From Amphibalanus amphitrite (lineage: Eukaryota > Arthropoda > Thecostraca > Balanomorpha > Balanidae), in NCBI RefSeq assembly GCF_019059575.1, contig NW_024883016.1, positions 1 to 64,000 on the forward strand: a stretch of DNA of 64,000 bases. Direction: 5' to 3'. Under the pieces are notes generated by a model, which saw nothing but the letters and a program-made list of their open reading frames with translations, did no database searches and was not told the origin of the DNA. Shown one piece after another: positions 48,184 to 59,818 of this stretch. Within the stretch, counting starts at the first letter, position 1; each line of letters starts with the position of its first letter. A program made the translations under genes and the position numbers.

Positions 48184-50870
48184 ATGATTGCTTGACAGGG
48201 CGACGAATTTGACCGACGTTTTTACTTTCGCTGATTATTGACATTTATGAATTTCACTCAAGGTTGGTGGTGGGGCAACTTTCGGCTCAAAGTAAAAGTT
48301 TTGAATTGTGGGAAGGCGTCTTGCGAAAAGCATTATTTAAAATCAACAACATTGGTATATTCATTATTTTCGTGAAACAAATATGGGAGTTGACACTGTT
48401 TGGAGTGGCGCACGCTGCAATGTACACGCCCATAAAACTTACAGGAAACTACAGATGTCTGAAAATCATTAACAGGCAGACGGTCCGATTTCAGATGGGC
48501 ACGTCAAACATTGGCATCGAACTCTTCCCGCGATTACCCCCCTGCAATCGGCACTGCCCGATCAGACGGCAGCGGTGGACATCGGTGCCTGAATTTGATT
48601 AGCGTGAGCTCCGGCTCTCTTTGTCCGTCTTTTCGAACATTACCAAGTACATAAAAACATAATTGAAGATCAAACTATCAGCAAACGATACATACACGTG
48701 TCATTATGGATGCACACATGGCAAATCTGGATATAAAGAAACCGTGAACTCGAAACAATCGTCCTTGGACATCAGGCTCGTCAAAAAATAGCGTCAAGTT
48801 ATTACCCATATCTAAAATACCGTATTACTCCCGTATAACTAACTTTTTGGCGCTAAAACTTGGCAACGCCTATACCATGTCTTCAAGCATTCGCAATAGT
48901 TTTCGGGTTGTTTCAAGAAGCATTTTTGTTTTTTGTTTGTTAAATGGCATACACCAGTTACGCTTACACTACATAGGTAGGTAATCCAAACTGACAACGA
49001 GGCTCTATAAAATCATGCTCATAGTCCAACATGCAAATTAATTTTTGTTCATTCTATACCTAAAGCATCGCCAGCTATTACGATATTTTATAGAAAGTAA
49101 ATGCAGTTGTAATAGCGAAGCTCGACTCTTCTCGATAAAAGACCTGATTGCCCATCATCTGAGTAAATACGTCCCCAGATCCTGCAGACCAAGTTCCATT
49201 CTTCTTACCACCGCGCCGGTCTAAAAGATAGATCTCAGTCAAAATTATAAGTGAATCAACAGATAATATATAACTTTAACCATTGTTAATTACACTCCAG
49301 CATTGAAAGGAAGAAAACGTATTCATCCCATTGTGGTTGCCTACTTTGAACCTTATGAGTTACGGACTGGCGATCCTTGTTTTCCAAATGTACAGACGGC
49401 GAATGTTTCATATCGCTATTTCCATCACACACCTACCTATGGAAGTCCCATGTCACTCATTGCAACTGGGTCATCCGGTAGTCATTATGTAACGATCCGG
49501 ATGGCTTACCGTGAATGTTTAGACAAAAAGTAGGCATGTAAAAACTTCGCCATGGCAACGAGCGTCACCGTTGCTCGACTGAACAATCCTATTTTTGTCC
49601 TCATTGACATACCTATGCGATGGATGCCTAAGTACTTAAAGTTGGCCAAACGTGACTGCAAAAATATGGACTCGAAAATGTCTTGCAGAAACCATACATA
49701 GTTTATAGATACGTATTTCGTAAAAAAATAAACATCGCTCAGTGTCCAGATGATTAGGGAGCATTGATTTACCATGTCACTGAATTTACAAAGTTAACCG
49801 TTATCCTAGTAGTCAGGGGAAGGAGGCCCAACTTTGGGCCGAATAACGCAAAATTGGGTAGAGCTTAGCAAAGGGTGGTTTCTGGGACAAAAATGACCGC
49901 TGAATCCGAATCTGACCGGTGCGCACCTCTAACTAATGTTGCACCACTTCCAGAGCACGTGCAACTGCGTGGTTCACCTTTTTTGGAGAATGGTACCTTT
50001 TTAATGAATTGCAGTGTAACGTCGTTGATATTTGAGATATTGTTTTGAGATTTTGTCCCTGTGCTACAAACACATGGCGTAATTGAAAGCTGAAGTTTTG
50101 CAATGTTCGGGCAGCCGATGACGTCACCGTGACGTCATTTACCTATAAATGAGTGGAAAAAGTCGTCTTGTCCTTAAAGCATTTAACTTTATTTCCGTCG
50201 TATGCAAATCAGAGAAGGGAAAATAATCAAACATGATCTATGAACATTTCTGAGTCGGATCATGCTAAAATCGTTTTAGCAGAGGTACATGTGAGTCACA
50301 TTGAGAACGTGACAGTCCAAGTCATCACCTGACAAATTTGGTCAAACTGGATGAAGTAGTACAGCAGATTGATGAATCACGTGAAATAGGATATTTTTAT
50401 ATCATTTTTACCGTGTTCTGGCGCTGCGACGGCATTTAAATCCAAATACTGTTGGCGTTGAATTGACTAAATATCGTTGCTTTGGTCTTATTTATAGTTC
50501 AAATTGTATATTTTTTTATTTATTTCAAGTAAATATCCATTCCTATGAATAACGGAAAGTCAGCGTGGGTTCAGCTTAGTCGTTCCGTGCGTTTGGCTAG
50601 CGATAAAAAATGATCCAGGATTGTGCTTGTCATGAAGACTGGGAAAGAAAATAAACAGCTGTGGTTTATGAAAAAGGGCAAAAATCACCTTTGTAAGAAA
50701 GTGAAATATCTTAGATATTTGAGGAAAACAATCCATGATCGAAGCGAGACCACACGATAGACGATGCAGGAACAAAACAGTACCTACAAAAATGATCTGA
50801 AACCGAATGCCTCCTCATAAACCTGTTTTGTGTGAAGTGCATTTTCTTTGGACTACATTGCAAGTGAAAA
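48184..50870. other. no gene recognised; paired CRE sites
   Basis: AT-rich, short frames only. At 50119-50126 and 50130-50137 two perfect TGACGTCA sites (CREB/ATF type) are separated by 3 bp. Confidence 0.4.
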
Positions 50871-51092
50871 TTCATTTGTATCAAAGGAGCATGGATTAGT
50901 GATTGCCCTATAAAGTTGAAGCTTGGTGACACCTTCAACAGGCATGTGGCTCGACACCATCAGATGCTCTTGGAACACACATGGAACCGTTTTAGACAAA
51001 GCTGCAGAATGCAGATTGATGATGACGGGCGCGACGAGCTGAATATGGAGCTCTCCCAACTCGCCCGTCTGAGTCCAAAAGAGATTGAATAG
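50871..51092 (+). pseudogene. upstream frame of LINE fragment
   Basis: A + frame reads GAWISDCPIKLKLGDTFNRH and continues through MLLEHTWNRF to a stop at 51090-51092, just out of phase with the RNase H frame that follows. It is probably the same retrotransposon ORF split by a frameshift, but this segment has no diagnostic motif. Confidence 0.4.
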
Positions 51093-52221
51093 TACCAGCA
51101 TGCGGCTGCTGGAGAAGGGAGAGCCGGAGCTGGCAGTACGGGCCAAGGAGCTGGCAGGCCGGGAGTATGGACGCCTGACGCGACTCCCTCCGGACGATCC
51201 CGCTCGGCAGCTCATTGATAAGACACCGCCACCTAGACTGCAGTACAGAGCCCACCTCCATTGGATGCGAAAGAAACAGGAAGCCCAGGAGGTGGGAGTG
51301 CCGGCGCCGTCGCCGCCAGATGAGGACGTTGCTGGCCTCCAGCATCGACCCTGTTTCCGACGAGTGGGGAAGTGGGTGTGCGAGGAAGCTGGACTGGGTG
51401 GAGTGCTCGTAGCCCCACTAACACTGCACCAGGGAGAACCACCGTGGAAGCAGTACAACACCAACGTCCACTTCGGCTTGAAGCTTCCGAAACCTACCAA
51501 GAGGACTGACCCACCAGAATTACGGAAGACTGCAACCCTGGAGGCCCTGGCCGCCTACCCAAATCAAGACCTCACAATCTGGTCTGATGGATCTGCCCTA
51601 GACGGTACCAAGAAAGGCGGCGGAGGAGCCCTCCTCGAACTGCACCGTGAGGGACGCAAGATCAAATGTACCATACCGGCAGATGTCGTATGCAGCAGCA
51701 TGCAGGCGGAGCTGGCGGCGATGTCGGAGGCGATAAAATGTTTCCTGGGACTGCCGGAGCCATCCCTCGCTGCCATTCAGTCTGTCCTGCTCTGCTCGGA
51801 CTCCCTGTCCGGCCTCCAACTGCTCAGCCGAGGCCCGGCAGCGCAGGAATCGGCCGTGACACAGGGTATCTGGGCTCTCCTGCACTCTGCCGCGGCCGGG
51901 GGCAGAGCTATCAGTCCCCAGTGGATCCCGGGCCACGCGGGGGTCGAGGGTAATAAAGAAGCGGACCGCCTAGCAAACATCGCGGCAACATCAGGCGACC
52001 AGCGTCGGATCCCAGTTGACCTGGCCTGTGCACGCATCGCCATCAGACACTGGGCCGGCCGGCTCACCCTCGATCGCTCCAAGCATCACCCACATCTGGA
52101 GAACACCCCTGGCCACGACGACCTCGACCGATGGGGACAGACCACTGTCTCGCAGATCCGCAGCGGCTGCTCACCCCTGGAAACTGCTGACGATGAAGCG
52201 ATGCTGTATGATCAGTTCTAG
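51085..52221 (+). CDS. non-LTR retrotransposon ORF2 fragment with RNase H domain
   Basis: 378 codons, with the first used codon (TTG) not a credible start. Residues about 1-60 resemble the C-terminal end of a LINE reverse transcriptase region. Residues about 163-300 are an RNase H domain with its four acidic residues: D168 (WSDGS), E209 (QAELAAM), D239 (CSDSLS) and D294 (GNKEADRL), with WIPGHAGVEGN just before the last. The post-RNase H motif TTVSQIRSGCSPL follows. RNase H removes the RNA strand during retrotransposition in I- and R1-type LINEs. The reverse transcriptase core, the endonuclease and the C-terminal zinc finger are missing, so it is a 5'- and 3'-truncated relic, with the domain still intact. 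Upstream frame is at 50871-51092. Confidence 0.85.
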   Translation: MNSTSMRLLEKGEPELAVRAKELAGREYGRLTRLPPDDPARQLIDKTPPPRLQYRAHLHWMRKKQEAQEVGVPAPSPPDEDVAGLQHRPCFRRVGKWVCEEAGLGGVLVAPLTLHQGEPPWKQYNTNVHFGLKLPKPTKRTDPPELRKTATLEALAAYPNQDLTIWSDGSALDGTKKGGGGALLELHREGRKIKCTIPADVVCSSMQAELAAMSEAIKCFLGLPEPSLAAIQSVLLCSDSLSGLQLLSRGPAAQESAVTQGIWALLHSAAAGGRAISPQWIPGHAGVEGNKEADRLANIAATSGDQRRIPVDLACARIAIRHWAGRLTLDRSKHHPHLENTPGHDDLDRWGQTTVSQIRSGCSPLETADDEAMLYDQF

Positions 52222-53552
52222 ATATGATTACACACCATTACACAACGGCACCAATGCCTGTTACCAAAATTGTCCCTTTGAAAGGTGGCACTTTGGAAAA
52301 GTGACACTTGCTTTCTGGCTTTTCTATATGAACTAGGCCCTGCTCTCTGCCCTACTGTCACATCTCTGAGCCTGGCCGCCGTGTTTTCCGGCGTTCCGTC
52401 GGTTCCCTGCGGCTCGTCTGTACCGTGCCCGCCTCCCAGCGGGGTCCGATGAACCCCTCTCCTCTCCAGGTGGACACCCCTCCGAAAACCCGCCGTTTTT
52501 GTCAGTGAATCGGCCCGTTTTTGCAGCCCCAGTCCAGCGGCGACGGTTGGGGCGCGGTCAGCATTCTGGCCCTCCTTCCTCTGTAATTCTGTGTTTTGTG
52601 TACGGATCAGCTGCATCTAGCGCTAAAGCCTACCACATACTAAAGTCCATCGTCATCGCAAACGCGGTAACCTCTAAGAAAAGTGTTAAACTTCTGGGAA
52701 GTCCAGCTACATGCTACTCCCGCGCTTTTCTATGTTAGGTGGTCCCACTCTTTTCTAGACAGCTGGCACGCTTCCCTCATGTGCTCTAGGATTCGATCCC
52801 GAGTGCTACGATCTGCATTCGTATGCTGGCTGCTTTTACACATCCATCAAGATTCCAAGAGACGGGAAAAAACCTTTTCCTGCATTCTTTAGCTGATTGA
52901 TCCGTTGTGTTGTTAGAAGTAGTGAACAACGGAGCAGCCCTCGAAACGTATTGCTCAGTTAAGCTCCCTTAAAACCGTTCAACGGTCGCATCGCGCCCAA
53001 GGCCGTCAGCCCTCCAATCTCATGAGCCTTTGCCGGGCCATCCGTTCCCGCCAAAATGCTCTCCTCTCTAACCCTTGCTTTGACGTAGACCCCTCCAACC
53101 TCCTTCCCAGCAGATGCTCCATGTGTGCCCTCTCCCCGTTTGTTGTGTTCGTTCCGCCTTGTTCCCCCGCGCCCCGGCACTCCGGCTACAGCGCCGACGG
53201 CGTTTTTGCGAAAACGTTTTAAATGCGGTTGGTATGCGTGCCTTGTTTTTGTTGACGTCGAGTTGAATGAGCCACAGCCTTCGCGCCACTGTCGCATCTG
53301 AGCCGAAACCGTCCCCGGGGCTCCGCGCCGGCCTCGTCGCAGCTGCGCCACCTCAAAAGTTCGCTCACGTCGTTCCGTGAGAGAAAAGTATCCAACTGGT
53401 GGGTTTGATGACGAAAGGGTGAGAAAGGCGCTGTGTGATTTTGGGTAGAGTGGGTCTGTAGCATGGAGGAAGGCTAATTAAGAAGCAGCTGTCGTATTTT
53501 ATCGGATTTGAATGGTTAGCTACAGTTGGGGGTTATGGCACGTTAGGAGCTG
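52222..53552. other. no gene recognised
   Basis: Mixed composition. A moderately GC-rich stretch at 52960-53350 has open frames on both strands without motifs. Confidence 0.35.
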
Positions 53553-53560
53553 TTCGAATT

Positions 53561-54880
53561 GGACGCCATTTAATTGCGTCCCAGAAAAGCTATTTCTGGC
53601 ACCTAAAAGCTGACTCGCCCCAAAATTGGTCCTCAGCACCTATTTGGTGGATACCAGCACCAATCATGGAAAATGACCTTAATTAGCTGTTTCTGGCACC
53701 TATTCATCGGTACGCCTTACTCTTTTTTCTGAATCTGGCACCTAAATGCTGAGCGTAGCACCAATCTAGTAGAAAAATGAACTACTGGCTGGTAGAATCA
53801 TGTTGTTCTGGTATAATGACCCCTGGAGTCTAGCCTAAAGGTTGCCAGTGCAGCTACACTCTAAGACAGCCCCGTAGTGATCTCAGCATTGTATATGACG
53901 TTTAAGTAAGCAAATAATATTGATAGAATTGATTTGTTTGAAAAAAACAATGTCATTTAAATATTTTAAATTATTTATTTGTAATGCTTAAAGGGAAACA
54001 TTTTTGTGAGTAATTGCCTCGATTTTGACCATTAAAACGGGTATTGTATTTTTTGACGTCATCAAATAGCTCCAAAAAAGAAATGTAATGTTTTCATTCC
54101 GTTCAAGGCCGCTGAAGAAACGCGAGATCTTTTGCGTGGGACATTGTCCGTTGTTTGCCGCGCAGAGTTGTGCCGTGGTTGTGCCTTTTTCATCCGTTTC
54201 TTACTTATGTGTGCATGAAGCTTTGATTTTGTTTTTGGTTATTGTGTGGCCGGTCAGTCAAACGCCCCTGTAGAAACCGGATGCTGCGTTTGATCGAGAT
54301 GGAGTCAGACGATGATTGCAGAAAGCTAATAATATTGAAAAGAGGGCCGGTTGCGTGGCATGTCTGTTCAGAGTTGACATTTTGCTTTACTCCAGTTTAT
54401 GACCTGAGAGCCTGGCTGGAAGTGACGGATCCAAACTTTTCACGTTAAAATGGCTGAGGGTGCAATAATCTCTAGTCTCTACATAGCGGGCTGGTATAGG
54501 AGCGTCTTGCTATGCTGCGCCATAGCTGGCTAGTGATTCTCTTTTGGCTAGAAATGGCATTAATCATTATCTCCACTGGCAAAAATGGCACTTGACATCA
54601 CCGAATGCAACGTTCATGTTTGTTAGGATACATAAAATCAGGAAGATTATGCGAATTAGGTAGGCAAACGTGGAATAAAATAGGTGCTGGATGTTTTGGT
54701 TTTGGTGCTGAATCAGCAAACAGCAAATACGGAGTTCAACTAGACGATCTGGCAACTTTAGGCTGTGTGGAAGCAATTAGGTGCCAGATTCAGATATTAG
54801 GGTCGAATAAGCATTTTGGGGCTGATCAGCAATTAGGTGCCAGAAACAGCTTTTTAGGGACCAGAAACAAATATTCCCCG
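53561..54880. mobile_element. DNA element with repeat-built inverted ends, 1.32 kb
   Basis: TTCGAATT (within a shared GTTCGAATTG) flanks both sides at 53553-53560 and 54881-54888. The left end has TTTCTGGCACCTAAAAGCTGA-type words at about 53592, 53691 and 53733. The right end has their reverse complements (AATTAGGTGCCAGAAACAG) at about 54832, 54776 and earlier. The interior is noncoding. The 8-bp flank suggests hAT, though the flank is itself palindromic, which weakens it as proof. Confidence 0.55.
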
Positions 54881-55149
54881 TTCGAATTGAACCAGTGCAC
54901 TTAACAGCCTAACAAAATCCATCGTGGAGAGACAGCGCCATGTTTTGGGATAGAGAATGACCTACATGATTTCATAAACCTGTTTTTACGTGTTACGCTT
55001 TGCGTTCTTGTCGATTCCATTTGTTCAGTCCCCTTGTCAGGCAAATGTCCATTTCCACTCGTGGTGTATGGAGCTGAAAGCCTCGCCTGTTCTCCGGTTC
55101 GATGGTCTCGTGCCCCCTAAACCCCTCTAACACCCAACCATCCCGCCGA

Positions 55150-55510
55150 TCTGCCCTCGCCAGGGTCTGTCTGGTATGACCCGGGCCGGTCCGGTCTGCG
55201 AGGACCCAGATCTGGTCCCAGGTGCCCCGGAGCGGCGCGTCGGCCTCGGTCGGCACGCCGCCGCCAAAAACTCTCCCGGCTCCGAGCATCGATCCTCTGT
55301 TTTTGCCGCAGGAGGAAAAACCCGGCGGCCGTGGCAACAGCTGAGCGGAGCGGGACGGTCAGCGCCCCGGCGGCCGCGCCGCCGATCGGCGCAGCGCGCC
55401 ACGAACGCCACGGTGCGCCACAGAACGCCACCGCTCCGCCGAACGCCGCACGGCACCACGTAACGCCACTTGGCGCCACGGAAAGCCAGCTGACGCCGCG
55501 CAATAAAACA
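55150..55510. promoter_or_regulatory. CpG-dense patch upstream of mir-125
   Basis: High CpG density ending 240 bp before mir-125, with overlapping frames on both strands and repeated CGCCACGGTGCGCCACAG-like words. No motif was recognised. It could be an internal promoter or an exon of the primary transcript. Confidence 0.25.
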
Positions 55511-55744
55511 CCGCAGCATTGACAAGCATGGCGACAGAGGCATGACAGAGGTCCAACTTGTTATCTAATGACTTTTAAGCTAGCTCGCGAAAATCATGGC
55601 GACTAGGGCATAAAGAGGCTAGTTTTAGGTACCTATCTGGTAAGTGGTGGTAGATATCTGTCACTTAGTCGTGAAGAGCTACATGATTGACTGTAGAACC
55701 CATTCAATGATTTGCCCTGTGCCACTTACGTCACAAAACCGTCT

Positions 55745-55808
55745 CCCCTTCCCTGAGACCCTTGAATGTGAGATTTAATACGTCACAGCTAAGGGACTCG
55801 GGACTGGG
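55745..55808 (+). ncRNA. mir-125: mir-125 (lin-4 family) precursor hairpin, divergent 3' half
   Basis: The 5p arm at 55750-55771 starts TCCCTGAGACCCT, identical to miR-125 over its first 13 nt including the seed. It then reads TGAATGTGA where canonical miR-125 has AACTTGTGA. The 3p arm (about 55783-55805, starting TCACAGCTAAGGGACTC) pairs with it: CCC with GGG, GAG with CTC, CCCTT with AAGGG, TGTGA with TCACA. There is a bulged T, one A-A mismatch and a small internal loop; the apical loop is 11 nt. Order and strand after mir-100 and let-7 match the conserved cluster. The divergent 3' half leaves a chance of a paralogue or other lin-4 family member, but position favours mir-125. A CRE and AGGTCA pair follow at 55826-55850. 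Confidence 0.86.
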
Positions 55809-55825
55809 CGTCGGCTAGTCTACGG

Positions 55826-55850
55826 TGACGTCACTGCTCAGGTCAGGTCA
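55826..55850. promoter_or_regulatory. CRE plus overlapping AGGTCA sites beside mir-125
   Basis: TGACGTCA at 55826-55833 and AGGTCAGGTCA at 55840-55850, 18-45 bp beyond the mir-125 hairpin. These motif types are concentrated in the piggyBac-like elements of the window, but no element end was recognised here. Confidence 0.3.
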
Positions 55851-56835
55851 GTGTCGGGTCAGACAGGCCGTGGAAGGTCAATTATTATGTTTTTAGGTGG
55901 TTTGAATTAATAGGTACTGACTCCCGCACACACAAGAAGTGTTGTAGAAATGTAATAAGGGTTACGAAATGATGAAGGGAACCCTAACAATCTAAAAATG
56001 TTGTGAAAATTTGGCTTTTGAGGTGATTCACTTTTTATCATTTAGGGATTTCCGTTCTTTCCAGCATAATCCAATAGAACGGCACTGAGTGAATAGTCCA
56101 AATCTGATCTTCCGCTTGATACAAATATCGCAATTGTTTGAGGTCAGACCAGATAGGTACGTAATCGGTGTGTTTGTGTTACCTACCGGTAGCGAACGTT
56201 CATAATCTTACAAAACCGGTGGTAGGGACAGGGTCTTCACCTCTGCCAATCACATAGCTATGCAAGTTTCGTCCCGTTGTGGACCGTGTTCGGGTGATAT
56301 GGAAAGTCGTCTTCAGGGCCAACCCCTTCATGAGGTGGGTCAGTGTACTCAGTTATAGTCCAGTGAAGCGCCACATGCGACCTTCGCCACCGTCAACAGG
56401 GAAATGACGGAGGTCAGTATAGATACGACACATCCTCAATCAAGCTCATACTTTTGACCCAAGGGTCAATAGTATGGCAAGACATGCAAGGCAAGGAAGC
56501 ATGTTGAAGCAAATAGAAATTTGCTTGAACCAGAAATTTGCTTGAACTAGCCCCTTCAAGCCCTCTTGGCATGGCAAGGAATGCATTTGCTTGCTTGAGA
56601 TGGCAAGGTTGCCATCTCACAAAATAAATTCGACACCGTTCGAAACTATATCTGAAGCCATTCGAAGCAAATGTCCCAGAGTCTCTATTGAAACAGGAAG
56701 CTGTGAGCTGTGGCCTGTGGGTAGATGACAATTGATCAGCCGATCTCGAATAGGGATCCCACAGCTCCCTGACCTCAGCGCCACCTGCATAGCACTAGCA
56801 CCACCTGGTGTTGAACATTACAGAGCACGGCAATA
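55851..56835. other. no gene recognised
   Basis: No coding motif. A GCAGGTGGCGCTGA-like CTCF motif occurs (minus strand) at about 56773-56786. Confidence 0.35.
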
Positions 56836-56844
56836 TTTATACAC

Positions 56845-58787
56845 GATTACGTGACAAAAGATCGTAAGACAAAAGATCGTATGGAAAAAGATCGTACGAA
56901 AATGATCGTAAGATAAAGATCGTATGTTGTAAAAGATCGTACGGTAAAAAGATCGTAAGCAAAAGATCGTAAAGCAATTGATCGTATGCAAAAGATCGTA
57001 CGAAAATGATCGTAAGATAAAGATCGTATGTTGTAAAAGATCGTACGACAAAAAGATCGTAAGCAAAAGATCGTAACGCAATTGATCGTATGAAAAAGAT
57101 CGTATGAAAATGATCGTAAGATAAATATCGTATGTCGCAAAAGATCGTACGACCAAGGATCGTAAGCAAAAGATCGTAAAGCAATGGCTCGTACAAAAAA
57201 GATCGTAGGAAAATGATCGTAAGATAAAGATCATATGTTGTAAAAGAGCGCTCGACAAAAGATCGTAACGTTACGTTCGTAAAGTAAATAATCGTATAGA
57301 ATAGTGTTGTTACGAGCGAGCGAGCGCAGCGAGCGAAGCGAAGTCTTTTCAATATAACGGCTGGAAGTATGAGCAGAGAACTAGAAGCTGCCAGAGCGAA
57401 CAGAGTGGCATGATATGGTCTGCGGGCCGCGGGCATTGAGCTTTCGTTAGGATGCAGGCAGGCTATCGGGGAAACTGGCCGGGTGTTTGTCGTTTGAACG
57501 GCTTGTATTTTGCATTTTGTCAAAAGAAATGATCGCATACAAGTTGTTTGTGGTTATTACCAATAATGGACAATTGACATCTTCAACCGGCCTTCGATAA
57601 CAATGACTCCTATAACTAGGATTGGATTGAAACTAGGATCCTATAACTAGGAGGATTGCGACTTCGATAGTGATAACGCGATAAACATCTGTTGATGACT
57701 CGTAAAGCGATGACGATTCTACATGAAAATGTAACAGTGCGAAGGAAAAAGTATTTTTAACGCCGTTTACTTCAGCCGCTTAAGCAACATTTTAACCTTC
57801 CAGGCGGTGGGGGAGGGGGGAGGAACATGGGTTTAGTTGTATTCACTTCAAATAGGTACATGAAAACGGCAGCACATACATTCATTTATTCGGCACATAT
57901 ACAACGCGTTGCTTTTAGGTGTCATTGAGCCATCTAAGCTCTGAAATAACATCAATGTATGGTCGAGCTTACGACGGCCACTTACTAAGCGAACATAGAA
58001 ATTGATAAGCTTTGTATGCGCTGGAGTTGGGCTGCACCATGTGCCATGTGATTGTTTGTTTGTTTTGTTTTGTTGGGTTAGGCCCTTTCGGCCCAATGAG
58101 ACCATTTCAGAGCCGGGAGGATGATAGGATATAGGGGGAGACATTGGTCTGGGCAGGCACCCTAGTGAGTCGCCGGGGCTGAGCCCGTCCAGAGGACAGG
58201 CCACCCAGCCCCAAGGCACTCACTGCACCCGGCTACGGGATGCGCTCCCTCGGGAGCAGCGGTGCCGCTCCAAGGGAGCAGCCCGCATGAGATAAAGTTG
58301 CCTATCCAGCCCGGAGGGAGGTTGCGGCGAGGAGGAGAAGGATTTCAGTATCCTGAGGATAGAAGCACGGAACGGTGCCTGCCATGTGAATACCATATGT
58401 TGACTGTACGATCTTTATCTCATACGATCATTTGGCGTACGATCATTTTCCTTGACGATCTTTAGCGAATACGATCTTTTGTCCATACGAGCATTATGTC
58501 GTACGATCTTTATCCATTACGACTTTTTGGCATACGATCATTTTCCTTGACGATCTTTAGCGAATACGATCTTTTGTCCATACGATCATTATGTCGTACG
58601 ATCTTTATCCATTACGACTTTTTGACATACGATCATTTTCCTTGACGAACTTAAGCGAATACGATCTTTTGTCCATACGAGCATTATGTCGTACGATCTT
58701 TATCCATTACGATGTTTTGCATACGATCAACTGCCTACGATCTTCTGCCATACGATCTTCTGCTTTACGATCTTTTGTCCGGTTACC
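56845..58787. mobile_element. Mutator-like element with GATCGTA tandem-repeat TIRs, 1.94 kb
   Basis: The 9-bp sequence TTTATACAC flanks both sides (56836-56844 and 58788-58796). The left end GATTACGTGACAAAAGATCG and the reverse complement of the right end GGTAACCGGACAAAAGATCG match well. Both arms are tandem arrays of AAAGATCGTA units, inverted relative to each other: left to about 57300 with a 104-bp higher-order period, right from about 58407 with a 95-bp period. A 9-bp target duplication and long terminal repeats fit the Mutator superfamily. The middle has no transposase; it holds a (GAGC)n tract at 57305-57345 and a SINE-like repeat copy. The frames reading RSFSYDLL-like repeats are products of the array. 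Confidence 0.7.
58040..58390 (-). repeat. SINE-like dispersed repeat, longest copy
   Basis: Starts with the T-rich GTTTTGTTTTGTTGGGTTAGG and ends near GATAGAAGCACGGAACGG. It contains GCCGGGGCTGAGCCCGTCC and the CCATTTCAGAGCCGG block. The longest copy, so the best reference for those at 1, 25.5 and 36.9 kb. It sits inside the Mutator-like element. Confidence 0.65.
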
Positions 58788-58796
58788 TTTATACAC

Positions 58797-59818
58797 AGCC
58801 CCCTGAAATGTGTGCATACTGCATAGCACAATCCGTTTATTGTATTGTCCGATTTGTGGTTACCCCTTATTTCTGCATGTATATGAAACATTAACTTGAT
58901 GGAATTTTATAAACATATTTTTTCTTGTGATGAGTAGAAGTGACCTCAGGCCTTTCAATGATCGGCAACATTTCATTGTAACATTAAATCCACACATAGA
59001 CGAGTCACCAAACTGCGTTCCAAAATTTTAACGATATCCCTTGCCCCGCCGATACCCTCTCCACAGCTGATATGTTTCACTTCCTCACAGCGTCCTGTTG
59101 CTAGGCGGACGACGCGCTCCCTGATTGGATACGAGATCACACTCCAGGCCGAGTCGGTCAAGGTCACACGGGTCAACCGCTGCGGGGCATGTAGCGCAGA
59201 ATAACTGTCAGTCGGTGACCGAAGGGGGAGGGGGAGTGGTGCGGTGATGTGTTACGGTGCTGTGGTAGAAAAGGGATATCGGTGTAACTGATGTAGGTAA
59301 ATATGTGTGTATGGGGGGGGGAGGTTAAAGTGCTAAGGTGTTTCAGGAAGTGAATCAACGGTGACACATTGATGGTTGGACAGTGAAATTCAGGGCAATG
59401 GAAGACGACGAATGACTTGCTGGTAGTTTGAGTATCGAGTCACTTGGGCTACTCTTTTTTACTACCATTGTGTTGCAATATTTTGTTTGCAGTCAATTGT
59501 GAACTGCTTTTCCTACCCAACAAGATATTTTATCGTAGTTTCTGGATATCGTTGCACGACGAATAGTAAGTTTTTTCTGAAGAATCTAATTGCGAATCTT
59601 TTGGCTGCGCGGCGAAACAAGACAAAGAAGAACGGTAGATAGGAAATACCGCGAGGATAATCGACTAGCCACTCTGAACGGAACATTGTATGCTGACCGT
59701 TTTATACCTCAGCCTGACCTAAGCGTTAAAAAGTGTTTTGACTAAATTGGCATAGCTATGGTGGCGGTGCAAAATGAGGCCACATAAGCCCTGTCTGCTG
59801 GGGTTGAGCCGAGCGTCG
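58797..59818. other. no gene recognised between the two Mutator-like elements
   Basis: About 1 kb of ordinary sequence with short frames and no motif. Confidence 0.4.
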
